Positions 7,393-19,345 are shown, counted from the stretch's first letter. The stretch: DNA of 64,000 bases from Sporothrix humicola (GCA_021396245.1 WNYE01000071.1:1-64000), one strand, 5' to 3'. Notes: a model not told the origin generated them from the letters alone. Program-made: numbers and translations.

Positions 7393-10300
7393 GTTGTGTG
7401 TGGTTGTGAAGTTGTCGTGAGGGAGTGGGAGGAGGAGGAGGTTGAGGATGGTTGTTGTAAGAGGTGAGGTGAAAACAGAGTGATGCCCAACGGTTGCCCC
7501 CTTTTATTAGAAGTAGTAGGAGTTCACTGAGCACACTAGGAAAGAGCTCTTAAGAGGACCGGAGAAGGAAGGAGCGAGGCAGCGTGAAAAGGCGCAAATA
7601 AAATGGGGACGACAAAAAACACCACCGACGAGCATCGGCGTCGTGGGCTACGATCCTATATGTATTGCTCTTGAGGGTCGGAAAAGGCCAGATGACTCGC
7701 AGAAACTTTGATTATTTTCTCCGTCGTCGTGTGTCAAGCTCCGTCTTCAATGCTCCCCTATTCCCCATTCCTTTTCCATTGTTGTCGTCGGCTGTCGTTC
7801 CTTCTTTCCTTGCCCATTGTTCTTGTAGTGTGGTCCTAAATCGCACCTTCCTCTGTCCGCGTCGCGACTAACACCACGGCCGACTTCTTCTTTGGGCCGT
7901 AATGACTTTTTAGTGAGGGGCAGCTCTTCCGCCATAGGGCCATAGGGGGTTCCAGACGAACAAGCCTTTTGGCGGGGGGAGGCGCCATCCCACGATTTGC
8001 TCTCACAAAGAGACCAAAAGCCCCGAACGACGGCTTCTGATTGATGGAGAAATTATTTTATGGAGACCCTTCGTCGTTCGGCCTCGTCTTCTCCAGCACT
8101 TCACACTTCTAGTTACCTACCAAAACGCTTCCCCGGAATTCTTTGATTATTCGAACTGCTCCCCGTCGTTCTGCCATTCTGTTCATCTTTCCCCGGGTTT
8201 GCTCCTCGATCGGAGGTGGAATATTTTGGCGGGCGGAAGCCGTGTAAGTGTAATTTAAATTTGGTGTTGATTTGGGGTGGTGTTCGTGAGCCGCTTCTTT
8301 CCTTTCCCCAGCCAAGACCAGCCGCCGAACATGCAGCCCTGGACAAATGAAAGAGCAACCCGAAGACCCTGAAAAAAATGGTGGGAGGACAGCAAACTGT
8401 GTTACCAGTTTTCTATGTCTGCACTTGCAGGGCAACCTCGTTTTATATTAAACATATGCAGAATTCGAGAGTGGCCCGTCTTGGGCCACGCTCCGTCCAT
8501 GTTGAAGCCCGAACTTTGTTTTCTTTCTCATTTTGTGTACATGTTGGATTCTGCATATACTTATATGCACAGTGATCTTTTATCTTTATTTTTTTGAAGA
8601 AAAAAAAATTGTGGCGTCGTTGCAGATGCCGGCTATCATGGAAGCGGCCTCGAGGTCGTCAAGATATCTCTAGTCGTAGCACGCGCCACAATGGTTGGTC
8701 TAGTTCGTTCAATGCGGTTGAAATGCAATCTTGTCGTGGTGTCTTCTGCTTCTTCTGAAAAGATAATGTCAGTAATTCAAATCGGAAGCCCGGTGTTTGT
8801 GTGTTGTGTAGGACGACAGTGATTTGCATTCAAATCTGCTGTGCTAACCTGCTTTGCGTACTCCAAGTGTGCGATATGTTGTGCTTCTATCCGCCTTCTC
8901 GTTGTGCGCGGCGATGTTTCGGTTAAAGGGTCTTCGTGATCTCTTTTTCTCTGGACTTTCTTTCTTGCCTCTCTTGTCCTCATGCAAGGGGGACTGAAGG
9001 ATTCTTGTAGAAAACTGGCGAGTAGTCCCGTAGGTAGAAAAATATGAAATACGAGGCTGCATCTCGGTGGCCGTATATGAAGGCCGCCCAACCAACCTCC
9101 AATGCACGACATAGTCGTTCGACATTGTGGCTTTTCTGATCTGCGCCAAGCAAAAGCGAGAACGAGACAGGTCCAAGACATGGCGGGACATCGATGCAGT
9201 ACGGCAAGCGAGAGGAAGAAAAGCAGGTCGAGATGCACGTCTTGACCAGAAGAGGGCAAGAATAACTCGAGCCAGTTCGCAATACGAGGCTGGGGCTGAA
9301 AGCTAAGAAGACAGACACTTGATAAAGTCTGTTGGCGGTCTAGCACTCACTTTATGCGTGCATAAATCTCTTGGACGTCTGTATCTGCAGGGCTTAAAGA
9401 GTTGCTGCCGATCGCGTCAGCTTCAACCGTCACACAGGGCCGGGTGCACCAGGTTGGAGAGATGTGCACAATGCCCCGGCCTATGTGTTGGGTCTTATAT
9501 ATCAGGACATGGGTCACAAGGCTCCGGAAAGAAGGGTTGCGGCACAATTCAAGACAACGACTCGGAAAGTAATCGGGGAAATCAGCATTACGGCGAGAAT
9601 TCGAGACAAGACAACAGTAGACTCCCGAAAAACCGAGACATTGGCATAGAAGCAACCTCGACGGCACTCCGAGGGGATTCCTCTCGCATGAATGATAACC
9701 ACAGCACCAGATCAATTGAGAACGATCGAAAGCTCAGCTTATAGCTTGGATGTGCTGTTCAGTGGCGAATTCGACGCATTGACAAGCAGACAAGCTCCAT
9801 AGCTCTTCTCGTATTCAGGTGGATTCGCACCGGCCGCGGGAGCCAAACCCGTAGTCCGTCAACCGTGAGCCGTCGAACCGTCGAGCCCGCCGTCCCTTTT
9901 CTCCCTTTCTCCAATGTCCGGCGCATCCCGCCACTTGAGGACAAATTCTGAAAGATCAACAGTCCAGACCAGCCCGTTATTATTTTGTGTCATCTTGTTC
10001 TCGACGCACAACCCATTGGAAGCCACTCACCACCCACAAAGTCGATGCAGGTCGAGCGGTGAGGCTGTCGATTGGAGAAGGAGGGGAAGAAAAAGCAACC
10101 AAAAACCTCGTATAAGTGCTTCTAGAGTGGATCGCCTGCCCCTCCGTCATCCTTCCACTTGCTGCAGGTCTCTTTTCTCCAGCTGTCTTTGGCACACTCT
10201 TTTACTGCCAAAATCTCTTGAGAAGAGGCTGGTCTCTGCCAGCCACGAAGAGAAAGTACGGTGCAGTTCATCGTCACTTTGACTTGAAAACGAGGTAAAA

Positions 10301-13282
10301 AAGCAACCCATGGTCCCGGAAGTGCGCGGAAACAGTCACAAAAGGCCCACATCTTCGGTAGTGGACTCCCCTTGTTTCTCGGCAAAGCATGCTCTGTGTG
10401 CGTATTTTTGGCATTGCATGGGTGCTTCTGTTATTGTCTGTTATTTTCTCTGTTGGCATCACCATCATCTGTACGCGGGTGGCGTGTATCGTTGTTTTAG
10501 ATGCCTCGTTTTCAACAGCAAAGTGTATGGAGCTTTATGCCCCATATCTACCCCATTTTCACGAAGGTGATGGTCCAGTTGTGCCAGCCACAGTGGACAT
10601 GCCCCAGAATACTGACTGTATTTCGTATCACAAGCAAAACTTTGCAGCAGAAGGGACGATATCCGTCTCTTTTGAAGACGGAATGTAGATGATGGTCCGT
10701 GGGAGCAAAACGGTCGTCCTATCAAGTCCACTGGCGATGTCTTTCTCTGGTTATCTCCATGTCTCTCGGCTCGCCATCTCTCCCGCATTCCAATAGACTA
10801 TCATGTGGAGTACTGCTCTTTTATCACTATAACTCATATCTTCATTATTTACTGTTGTCTCTGCATCGATTTATGCCCATATTTTTTTTACCTTTTGATT
10901 TTTCACGGGACTTATTGTGATGCCTTCACAGAAATGGTTGGAAAACTTGCATAAAGGCAACAACACACCACTTGAAAAGAAGGGCTGGGACATGCATATC
11001 GAGGGATGCACTGCCCAGCAAAAACAGTGCTGCCTCTCGCTGTCTCCCCTCCAATCCCGATGACGTGGGTTCCGCATGCACGGACCACACTTGTGGCCTG
11101 CCCCTCGTTTTCTCGTTTTCTCGAATTCTGTATTTTTGTTTCTCGTTTTCGAGAGCATCATGCATTGAGTTTTTCGTCGTTTTTGCAATTACGCATTTGT
11201 TCTCCTTTTTGTCCCCTATCCTCTCCTTTCCCATGTCTTAGCTATGGTATTGCAGAACCGCGTTCAGGGATACATGGCAAATGTAAACTCGATCAACGCT
11301 GGATCGCGCATTTGCTTCCAGTTGTGCAATTGTGGAAGAAATTCAAAGGAAAACAAGAGAAAACAAAAACCGACAGCCAGTGAATGCAGCCAAAAAGATA
11401 CTTTCATTACGCTGTGCAATGTGTGGCAGGCCCAAGTACCCCGCCAGCTGTTTTGAGCCACTAATAAGTTTGCGCACCAGCCGGCTGTATCCAGCGCAAA
11501 CTTAGTAGGAAAGTTATGGGTCCGGCCCCGGTCATCCACACCACCAGGCCTCGTCTTACACGCTGTTTGGGTGGATGCAATTGCATCATGGTCTCCAGGG
11601 TTGTTCCTTCCCTGTTGTTCGCGTGCGTGTTATCGTCCGCCTCGACCTGCTTTTGTGCCTGCCTAGCTTTCTTTGAGTATCTCGAAAGCGTGGTTCCCTG
11701 TTCTGTGTTTTGCGCCGTCGCGCCTTCTCTCCTCGTGGCCATCGTTCCTTCCCTCGAAAAATCTGGTTTCACAGACCCAAAAGGCCCCCTGGCGCAGGGT
11801 TCTTGCAGAAAGAACGTCGATGCGTCGATGTCGTCGTCCGCTCTTTCCCTGTCGTCACTCTCGTGCGGCCATGCTTTTTGGGCGTACCCATGTCTTCAAC
11901 ATCTGCTTTTGAAAAACCTCACCACACCAACACAACCCAACGGACAGACCCAGACCCAGAACGCAGTATCCAAACCCACCCAACCTCGTATGTTCTCTCT
12001 GAATCCGCAGCACCTGCAGCCTTTTGCAGCGGTTTATTTTTCTTTTCACAGCTCTGCAGTACGTACACTGCTCTGCATTCAACAGCTACCCTGCAGCTTG
12101 CAACGCGGATTGGCTGCTAACATCATGCAGCCTCTGGCGAATACGAGGCCCAGCGACCTTTGGGGATCCATTCGAGGCAGTCGAGCCAGCCGGAGCGCAA
12201 ACAAAGGCTAACAAGCTGTCAGTCTGTTAGCGTGGAGTGTGGTAGCGTTGACCCTCCTCTGCCTCTTTATTTTCTTCGTCGATTTCTCTTGTTCTCAGCT
12301 GGCTATGAGGTAATCGTGCGTTAACACAAAAAAAAAGTCCAGCTTCCTAGACCCAGCTCCAACAGGCCCTCTTAGACCATCGTCCACTTGATGGGGCGCT
12401 CAGTGGACTGAGACAAGGCCAGCCGATCGGCAGCCCGCAGACGAGAAACAGAAGACGTCTTTTGAGACAACTAACAGAAAAGATTAAAAATCGATAAAAA
12501 CTTAGAGATCAATAGCCAATTCAGCGAACAAAAGAACAAAAAGAAGAATCGCAAAAAAGCACAAAAAGAAACACAAAAGCAGAAGCAACGGCAGACTGCA
12601 AACTACGCTATCGACGGCACCAGTTGCACCAGGCCGCCAAGCAACAAAGAAACAAAAGAGAAGAAAGTAAGAAAAATAACCCAAAACCACGCTCGCTCAC
12701 GCATCGAATCTTGATATTATCATTCCTGGTCCAAATGGGGGGTGGAAGCTAAACCAAACGGCTCCTCAATGCGCCCCAATGGAAAGTCAAGAAATCCTGC
12801 AGCCCGTATCTGACTGCAGCTCCAAGACCCCAATGGCCTCTTCCCACTCACATCTTACTTGCTATAGTTCATGCTTCCACCCTCGTCTTCGATCTCGTAT
12901 AGCTTTTTTCATTCCCCTCGAGTGCATTCACATTAATATTTTTACTTTTACCTTAATATTCCTCCCCTCGTTTATTTGCTTGACTTCACTTCTCACTTTC
13001 ACCACACAGCTTAAGCCAAGCCAAAAGCTTTATCTGCGCCGTCTCACTTGCATTCTCATGCACGCGGCTCTCTTCTGATCTGTTCCTGTTCCTGCGTGCC
13101 GAAGAAAAGCGAGAGCTGATAAAAGAGAAGACAGAAAACATTCGTGGTTCAGTCCACCAGTCAATTCTCGTTCAAATCCCACCTCGATTGAGTTATTGGC
13201 TTTTCATATCTGCCATTGAGGCTCACTTACACCCTTATCCGACTGTACCACCAACTCACCAGCACTCACAACCAGCTTCACA
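7393..13282. other. 5.9-kb spacer without a convincing gene
   Basis: This holds the lgd1 promoter on the left and, on the right, a plus-strand C/T-rich leader (about 12840-13280) of the serine-rich gene. Two CCGCCAA sites (minus orientation; 7969-7975 and 8226-8232) lie upstream of lgd1. A possible small spliced minus-strand gene at about 8.67-9.7 kb, a strong hairpin at 11461-11508 and a 99-codon ORF with a signal-like N-terminus at 10389-10688 are described under findings. ORFs such as 11516-12211 (231 codons) have unnatural composition and no family resemblance. A 99-codon uORF (12779-13078) lies in the leader. Confidence 0.6.
11461..11508. repeat. Inverted repeat, 15-bp arms with one mismatch
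   Basis: Arms 11461-11475 and 11494-11508 pair at 14 of 15 positions, with a perfect 10-bp core (AAGTTTGCGC / GCGCAAACTT), around an 18-nt loop that contains the palindrome AGCCGGCT. It lies in a non-coding spacer far from any gene start. Confidence 0.85.
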
Positions 13283-15895
13283 ATGGCGACAACAGAGCGC
13301 CGCAAGAGCATCTCGCTCTTCTTTGGCTTCAGCAAACAGGAGCCCAAGACTGATGCTACGCCCGAAGGCTTCCCGAAGCTGCGGCGGAAGTTGCAAAAAG
13401 TGACAAAGCAGGTCGACATCAATGACACAATCCCGACATCCACAAATACTACAATCACAGCAGCTCCGGCACCGGACGTGGGCGGTGTTCAGACCGTCAA
13501 GCTGCCCGGTGATGAGACTTTCCTTGCCACAAAATACGACGCATCACGGCCACCTCCCAGCCGTGACGGAAGCAAAAAGTTGGCAACGGCACCAGTCATA
13601 GAAGAAAAGCAAACTCGCCGTGAGAGCAAGGCACGGTCATTCTTCCGGTCATCCAGCACCAGCCGGATACCCAACACAACCCGGTCCACCAGCTGCACAG
13701 GAGTTGCTACAGTCACTTCGGCCCCCTCCACAGCTTCTGCAGCCAGACCTGGCTCGTCCCGAGGCGAGCCCGCAAAGCCTGGCGCAGCCACAACATTTCC
13801 CACCACACCCACCAAGACAACCACAACAGAGCGTCCTTCGACTGCCACATCTACATCCTCTGGTCGGAATAATCAGCCGCTTCACGCCAGCACGAGTCGG
13901 CCAAGCAGTTATGGAGCCATGGTCATTGATACCGAGTCTCGCGCAGGAGTTGAGCTGCAGGCACTCGGCGAGGTTCAGGATAAGGCGCGAGCACAGAAAA
14001 AGGCAGCACAGTCAGCCGCACAAGCTCGTGCTTTCCAGATGATGGAAGAAAAGGAGCGGAATTCTCACAGCCATACACAAAAGAGCACACCTCCATCAGC
14101 ATCTCGCACCAAGCGCTTGACAATGCTGCCGTTGACCCTGGGCGCTCAGTCTGGTGGTGCCGAAAAGGCGCCGGCACGGCCATATCCCATGTTCCATCGT
14201 CCTTACAGCCACACTCAGCAGCAAAACATGTCTTCTCAGGAGGCAGATGTGCGGCGGACTCTCTCAACCGCCGCCAGCCAGTCAACATATACGGCCCGCA
14301 AGTCAATCCACTCGTCTGTTCCGGCACCCGTGGCCGTGTCCTCGATATCCATGGCCATTGCGCCTCTCTCTCCCATCCCCTCTTCCGCCATGTCAGACTC
14401 TTCGTCGGCTTCCATGTCTTCACCCACATCAGCCGCTTTCAACCTCTCCTCTGCTTCGCTTGCCCTCACATCTGCTACATCTGTTACCCAGTCATATAGC
14501 AACCTTCCTGGTGCAGCCAACTCGTCTTGTGCCGCTTCCTCTTCTTCGCCCGATAGCGCTTTAGCCAGTCCTTTCTCTTACGCTCTAGGCCAAAGACGCA
14601 ACCGCAGCAAATTTGACTTTGACAATGAGAGCACCGACAGCAACAGCGGTAGCGACGGTCGTCGTATTGTCCCGGAGCTGTCTTATCTGTCCGGCGGCAG
14701 CACCCGCAGTCGCAACTCACCACCAACACCCGACTCGCCCTCATCAATCTCATCAGTCGAGGTCCAGCCCGCCACCACCAAACCCCGCCGCAAGGTCAAG
14801 ACGCCCGTCTACGCCATTGGCCAACTGGAAAGCGAGAGCGGTATTAATGTCAAAGTCAATAATGTTGTTGTGGAGGCCACGAAGCAAGTCGAGCTCAACC
14901 TGCTGCAGAGCAAGTCCAGCATCGAGTGCATCGCCGAAGAGTATCGCGCGCTGCTGGCATCGCGCAACTCTCAGTCGACCGTCGACAACAAGTCAGAGGT
15001 CAACGTGCGCGTCGACTCGCGACCGACTTCGAGTGGCATGCGCACAAATGCCCTCCAGGCCCAGCGCAAGTTTATGTTGTCACCCGGTCCCAAGAACAAC
15101 AGCATGGGTGTTTACAACGCCGACGCCCGCCTCAGCTCGCCGCTACTGCCGGCCGCCATCTTCCAGGACTGGCCGTCCTCGTCGTTGCCTTTGTCGTCGC
15201 CGTCGCCGTCGCCGGGGCCACGAGCCACAATCAATATCAACTCGCCCGCACCGCCGCCACCACTGCCTCCCCTACGCACCCGCAGCAGCATGATGGGCAT
15301 CAACCACTGCGGCAACACCACCAGTATCGCCAACAATATCTACGATAAACTCACGACACCACCTCCCGCTCAGCCCTCCCCACCTACACAACAGACAGAC
15401 AACCTCGGCCTCCAGATCTGTGTTGATTTGCTGACACGCGAGTTGTCATCGGCCGTCGTGCGTCGATCTTCGCCAGCAGCAGCCACTGCCGCCTCGCAGC
15501 GAGCCGCCACTCGTCGTCACCTCCAGCAGAGCAACGGTCATGGTGCGACGATCTCGTCTCCCCTCTCGTCCATGGCACCTCCCATGCCCTCGCCGGCAGA
15601 CAACACCAGCTCCGCCCTCCAGATCCTCGTCATGATCGAGGCCTACGAGCGGCTGCGGGACCAGCTGGTCTCTGATGCCCAGGCCAAGGCGAGGGCCAGC
15701 AAGCGGCTCACCAAGTCCTCGGCCAGCGAAGTCTCCGAGATCGAGGCCATGTTCGGCCTGTGGCTCAAGGCGCTGTACCGCATCCACGACTCGCTGACCA
15801 GCGAGGAGAACAACGACGACGACTATACCGACGACAATGACGAGCTCGACAACACGAGCGACAGCGATTACGACTCTGCGGCGGAGGGAATCTGA
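13283..15895 (+). CDS. Large serine-rich protein of unknown function
   Basis: A single exon of 870 aa; family not recognised. The N-terminus (about 1-43) is basic and ordered-looking (RRKSISLFFGFSK, then KLRRKLQKVTKQ). Most of the protein is Ser/Thr/Ala/Pro low complexity typical of disordered fungal regulators. Two islands look folded: about 505-566, starting KVKTPVYAIGQLE and running through a helix ending EEYRALLASR, and about 773-845, containing ALQILVMIEAYERLRDQL and the helix EVSEIEAMFGLWLKALYRIHDSL. The last 25 residues are very acidic. No signal peptide or membrane segment is seen. The start codon has a good context (CACAATGG) and is preceded by a C/T-rich leader. A cell-polarity or signalling role would be a guess and is not claimed. 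Confidence 0.8.
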   Translation: MATTERRKSISLFFGFSKQEPKTDATPEGFPKLRRKLQKVTKQVDINDTIPTSTNTTITAAPAPDVGGVQTVKLPGDETFLATKYDASRPPPSRDGSKKLATAPVIEEKQTRRESKARSFFRSSSTSRIPNTTRSTSCTGVATVTSAPSTASAARPGSSRGEPAKPGAATTFPTTPTKTTTTERPSTATSTSSGRNNQPLHASTSRPSSYGAMVIDTESRAGVELQALGEVQDKARAQKKAAQSAAQARAFQMMEEKERNSHSHTQKSTPPSASRTKRLTMLPLTLGAQSGGAEKAPARPYPMFHRPYSHTQQQNMSSQEADVRRTLSTAASQSTYTARKSIHSSVPAPVAVSSISMAIAPLSPIPSSAMSDSSSASMSSPTSAAFNLSSASLALTSATSVTQSYSNLPGAANSSCAASSSSPDSALASPFSYALGQRRNRSKFDFDNESTDSNSGSDGRRIVPELSYLSGGSTRSRNSPPTPDSPSSISSVEVQPATTKPRRKVKTPVYAIGQLESESGINVKVNNVVVEATKQVELNLLQSKSSIECIAEEYRALLASRNSQSTVDNKSEVNVRVDSRPTSSGMRTNALQAQRKFMLSPGPKNNSMGVYNADARLSSPLLPAAIFQDWPSSSLPLSSPSPSPGPRATININSPAPPPPLPPLRTRSSMMGINHCGNTTSIANNIYDKLTTPPPAQPSPPTQQTDNLGLQICVDLLTRELSSAVVRRSSPAAATAASQRAATRRHLQQSNGHGATISSPLSSMAPPMPSPADNTSSALQILVMIEAYERLRDQLVSDAQAKARASKRLTKSSASEVSEIEAMFGLWLKALYRIHDSLTSEENNDDDYTDDNDELDNTSDSDYDSAAEGI

Positions 15896-16455
15896 CTACA
15901 TTCGTTTTTTTCATAACCTGTTTTGACAGCACTTCTTTAACTTTTTGTCTTTCTCTGCCCTTTTTCACTTATGTTTTTATAGAACCCACGTCAACCATTC
16001 CTTTTTCACGCCTTATGAGATGTGATTTATGTTTCGCGTATTTATAATGACAGTTCTAAGACTTGCAGTCGCTTCATTTTTCTTTCATTTTCTGTTGTTA
16101 CTTCTTTCGGTTATTAGATGGGTTAACGGACTTTTGATAAATTATACGAGGAAACAAAATGAGTTGTTATTATAGCTTTATTTGGTTAAATGTCTAATGA
16201 ATTTTAGAGCTAAATGCCATCAAAGTAATATCTTATGATCCTCTTGGCTCTGTTGCATTATCTGTGCCAAAGTCCAGTATTTGCCCTCATGTGAGCCAAG
16301 ATGCGACGATAGCAGTTTTTGCGGCAGTTCTTGGCGACCCCGCCTATTTGCACAGCAATAGTGGCGGCCGCGTCAACAAATGACATCACCCACCTCATCC
16401 GTGTCTTAAAGCTCACCCGTTCTCTCTTTGACAACAATCACCACCACACACCAAT
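15896..16455. other. Spacer, serine-rich gene 3' flank and GH81 promoter
   Basis: This 560-bp region between two plus-strand genes is AT-rich in its first half (3' UTR-like). It ends in an A/C-rich leader (CACCACACACCAAT) directly before the GH81 start. No other gene is seen. Confidence 0.6.
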
Positions 16456-18817
16456 ATGGACTTGTTTTCGACGCCCGTAGGGGCCGCGTCGTCGGCCTCG
16501 GGCCTGCCGGCCTCAATCCCTTCCCGTCCGGACCACCCGCTCAAACCGGTCGGCGTCGTCGATCAAGTCCGCCGGTCGACGGGCCCGCTGCAGACGAACA
16601 AGTTCTATGCCAACTTCCTGCTGCACAACCAGGACCTGCCGACGTACCTGCTTCCCTACTCGGTCTCCTGGACAAACGGGAGGGGGCCGACCAACTGCTG
16701 GGGCATGACGGTATCGTATGCAACGCCCGACCAGCGCGTCTTTGGACCAACGACCGGCCCCTGTGGCCACCACAACCAGCCGGCGTCGTACTTTTACAGC
16801 CCGCCCATTCTTCCAAACATTGTCCTGGACGCGGCCGAGCTGAACCACGAGACAAAGCTGACACTGGACGATGCCTCGGACATGTTTGCGCTGATCGGGC
16901 TGCGGCCGGGAAACGCGAGTGCGCCGCCGGCCATCCAGTTTCCGCTCGTGCAGGGCCAGGGCTTCATCACGGCTCTCTATCACGGCGCGCGGCCGATTCT
17001 GCGGACGGGCATGGCCATCTTGTCGGTGTTGGACCCGTACAATGGGCAAGGCCGCGGCGGAGGCCCCCTAAAACCGGGGATGCAGCGCTGGGTCGTGGGG
17101 ATGAACGATGGGTCGACGTGGCTCCTGTATGCGCGGGCTCGGCAGGGAGCACCCCCATTGGCATTCCGGCAGACGGCGGACGGCACTCTCGAAGGCAAGG
17201 CCGGCTTTTACGGGTCGCTGCAAGTGGCCCGCGTGCTGAATCCAGCGCAAGGCTGGGCCGAGTACGATCGCGCATCGGGCGTGTTTCCTGTGGGCGTGAA
17301 GCTTTCGGGGCACACAGAAAATGATGGGGCTGTCGGCAAGTACACCTTTGGCTTCAACAAGGTCGATGTGACGGGTGACCCGACGTTCCTGGCCAACTCG
17401 CCACTGCTAATGTTTGCCTTGCCCCATCATCTGGCCTCATTTGACGACCGCACACGATCGGCCGTTGTCTCTCACCTGGCCATGGATACGCCCGTCAAGG
17501 GCACGGCGCGCGGCGTGCTAGCAGACTCATGGACCATGGTGGAGCCAGAACTACCGGTCGACATGGGGTTTTTGCCGTGGGATGGACGGTCGAGAAGGTC
17601 GTCCTCCGCAAAGATGGCCGAGGCCGTCCGACAGACGATCGCCCACGTCGCCCAGCAGGAACTCAGCCAAGACATGGACGCCCAGACGGACCTCGAGTCG
17701 GCCTACTTTGCCGGCAAAGCACTGGCCAAGTTTGCTTTGATTGTCTTGTGCGCCTCTGAGATGCTAGGCGAGAAAGAAGCCGCTGCCGCCGGCCTCGACC
17801 GTCTCAAGGCCTGCTTTGCGCGCTTCACGGCCAACCGCCAGAAGCATCCTCTTGTCTATGAAGGAACTTGGGGCGGCGTCGTCTCGTCCGCCGCGTTCAC
17901 GACGGGTGACGCCATGGCCGATTTTGGCAACTCGTACTACAACGACCACCACTTCCACTACGGCTACTTTGTCTTTGCGGGCGCCGTCATTGCCCATCTG
18001 GATCGAGGTTGGCTGTCTGATCCCGCCAACACAGAGTATGTCGACCTCTTGGTCCGCGACTATGCCAACCCCAGCCGCCACGACGCCATGTTCCCCGTCT
18101 TCCGCAGCTTCGACTGGTACCACGGCCACAGCTGGGCCAGCGGCATCTTTCCATCGATGGACGGCAAGAACCAGGAGTCGAGCTCCGAGGACGCCATGGC
18201 CCTGTACGCCATCAAGATGTGGGGTTCCGTCAAAGGCGATGCCGTCATGGAGCAACGAGGCAACCTGATGCTGGCCGTTCTTGCCCGCTCCCTCCAAACG
18301 TACTACTACTATTCCCTCCCGGCGCACGACATGCCCGCCCCCTTTGTCAACAACCAGGTCGGCGGCATCATGTTTGAAAACAAAATCGACCACACCACCT
18401 TCTTTGGCGGCGACCCAGAACTCATTCACGGCATCCATATGCTGCCTCTCCTCGCATGCTCGCCCTACATACGGCCCCCCGCCTATGTCATGCAGGAATG
18501 GAACGACGCTTTCGACAATGGCCGCGCCGACAAAGCCCAGGGCGGCTGGCGTGGTGTCTTGTATGCCAACCTGGGGACGGCTAGCCCCTCCGCCGCCTTT
18601 GACTACTTTTCCCAGCCAGGGTTCGAGGACAGCATGCTCGACCAAGGTGCCAGCCGGACATGGTATCTATGTTACGCAGCAGGTGAGTAAAATGAGAAAC
18701 ACTTATTTTTGTTCTGACCTCATGTGTTTATTTACTGTTTTTATTTTCTGGTTTATTTTTCAAAATTAAAAATTAGAAGAAAACTTTGCTAACAAATATA
18801 CAGCTCTCGGTGGTTGA
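16456..18817 (+). CDS. GH81 endo-1,3-beta-glucanase, non-secreted type
   Basis: Two exons, 16456-18682 and 18804-18817, encode 746 aa. The 121-nt intron has donor GTGAGT, branch TGCTAAC and acceptor ACAG. The 14-nt last exon adds the family C-terminus, so the protein ends in ALGG; reading through would stop after two codons. Glycoside hydrolase family 81 hydrolyses internal beta-1,3-glucan bonds with inversion. Family motifs: PLQTNKFYANF near residue 45, YNDHHFHYGYF with Asp497 and His501, and the GKNQESSSEDAMA active-site loop with Glu574 and Glu578. No signal peptide is present, which places it with intracellular GH81 enzymes of the yeast Acf2/Eng2 kind rather than the secreted Eng1 kind; such enzymes act in spore release or autolysis (known for the family, inferred here). 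Confidence 0.92.
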
Positions 18818-19311
18818 TTTAAGATGCGAAATGACTCAATAAAGACGATACGTTGATTTCAAGTAAACAAATAAAAAGGGGCATAAAGATAGATTTAATT
18901 CAAAAGTCGTTTATTTCGTATTGCATAGAACGGGTTCTTGTCGTAAAATACTAACCATCTGGTTCTCAACCTATGCGGATTATGTCACCACGAAAAGTGA
19001 AGTAGAAGCTCCAGTGGGTCTTATGACGCCAAGCTTGGTCCACAGAACCATGATTGTTTCACGGCCCCTTGATTCGTTCGATATTCAACCCAGTTTTGCA
19101 GTTTGAGAGCAAGAAACTTAACAACCTTTCCATCCACATATCCGTTGAGCCATATATCGTCCAATTGAGTACGTAACCACCTGCACGTCGCGAGGACTCC
19201 GTGCATCGTATATTGGGAGGGCAACAGAACCCCATTCCCTCATTCGTGTTGCACAGAAATGCCCAGACGTCTGGAACATGCCCAGACTCGTAGACACGTA
19301 GACACAGCACA

Positions 19312-19345
19312 CAAGCACTTGCAAGCACTCGCAAGCACTTGCAAA
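19312..19345. repeat. Tandem repeat, three copies of a 10-bp unit
   Basis: The unit CAAGCACTTG is repeated about three times with one T-to-C change in the middle copy. It lies in the GH81-vcx1 spacer and has no gene context. Confidence 0.8.

Noticed and set aside
5971..7467. 498-codon ORF on the plus strand opposite lgd1
   Set aside because: It is the antisense shadow of the GC-rich lgd1 coding region; Val/His/Leu-rich with no family features, while the minus strand has all active-site residues.
11516..12211. 231-codon plus-strand ORF
   Set aside because: Cys/Ser/Leu-rich chance frame; no splice or promoter support and no recognised family.
13165..13185. GTTCAAATCC resembling a tRNA T-loop
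   Set aside because: No matching T-stem or acceptor stem around it, so not a tRNA; it is leader sequence of the serine-rich gene.
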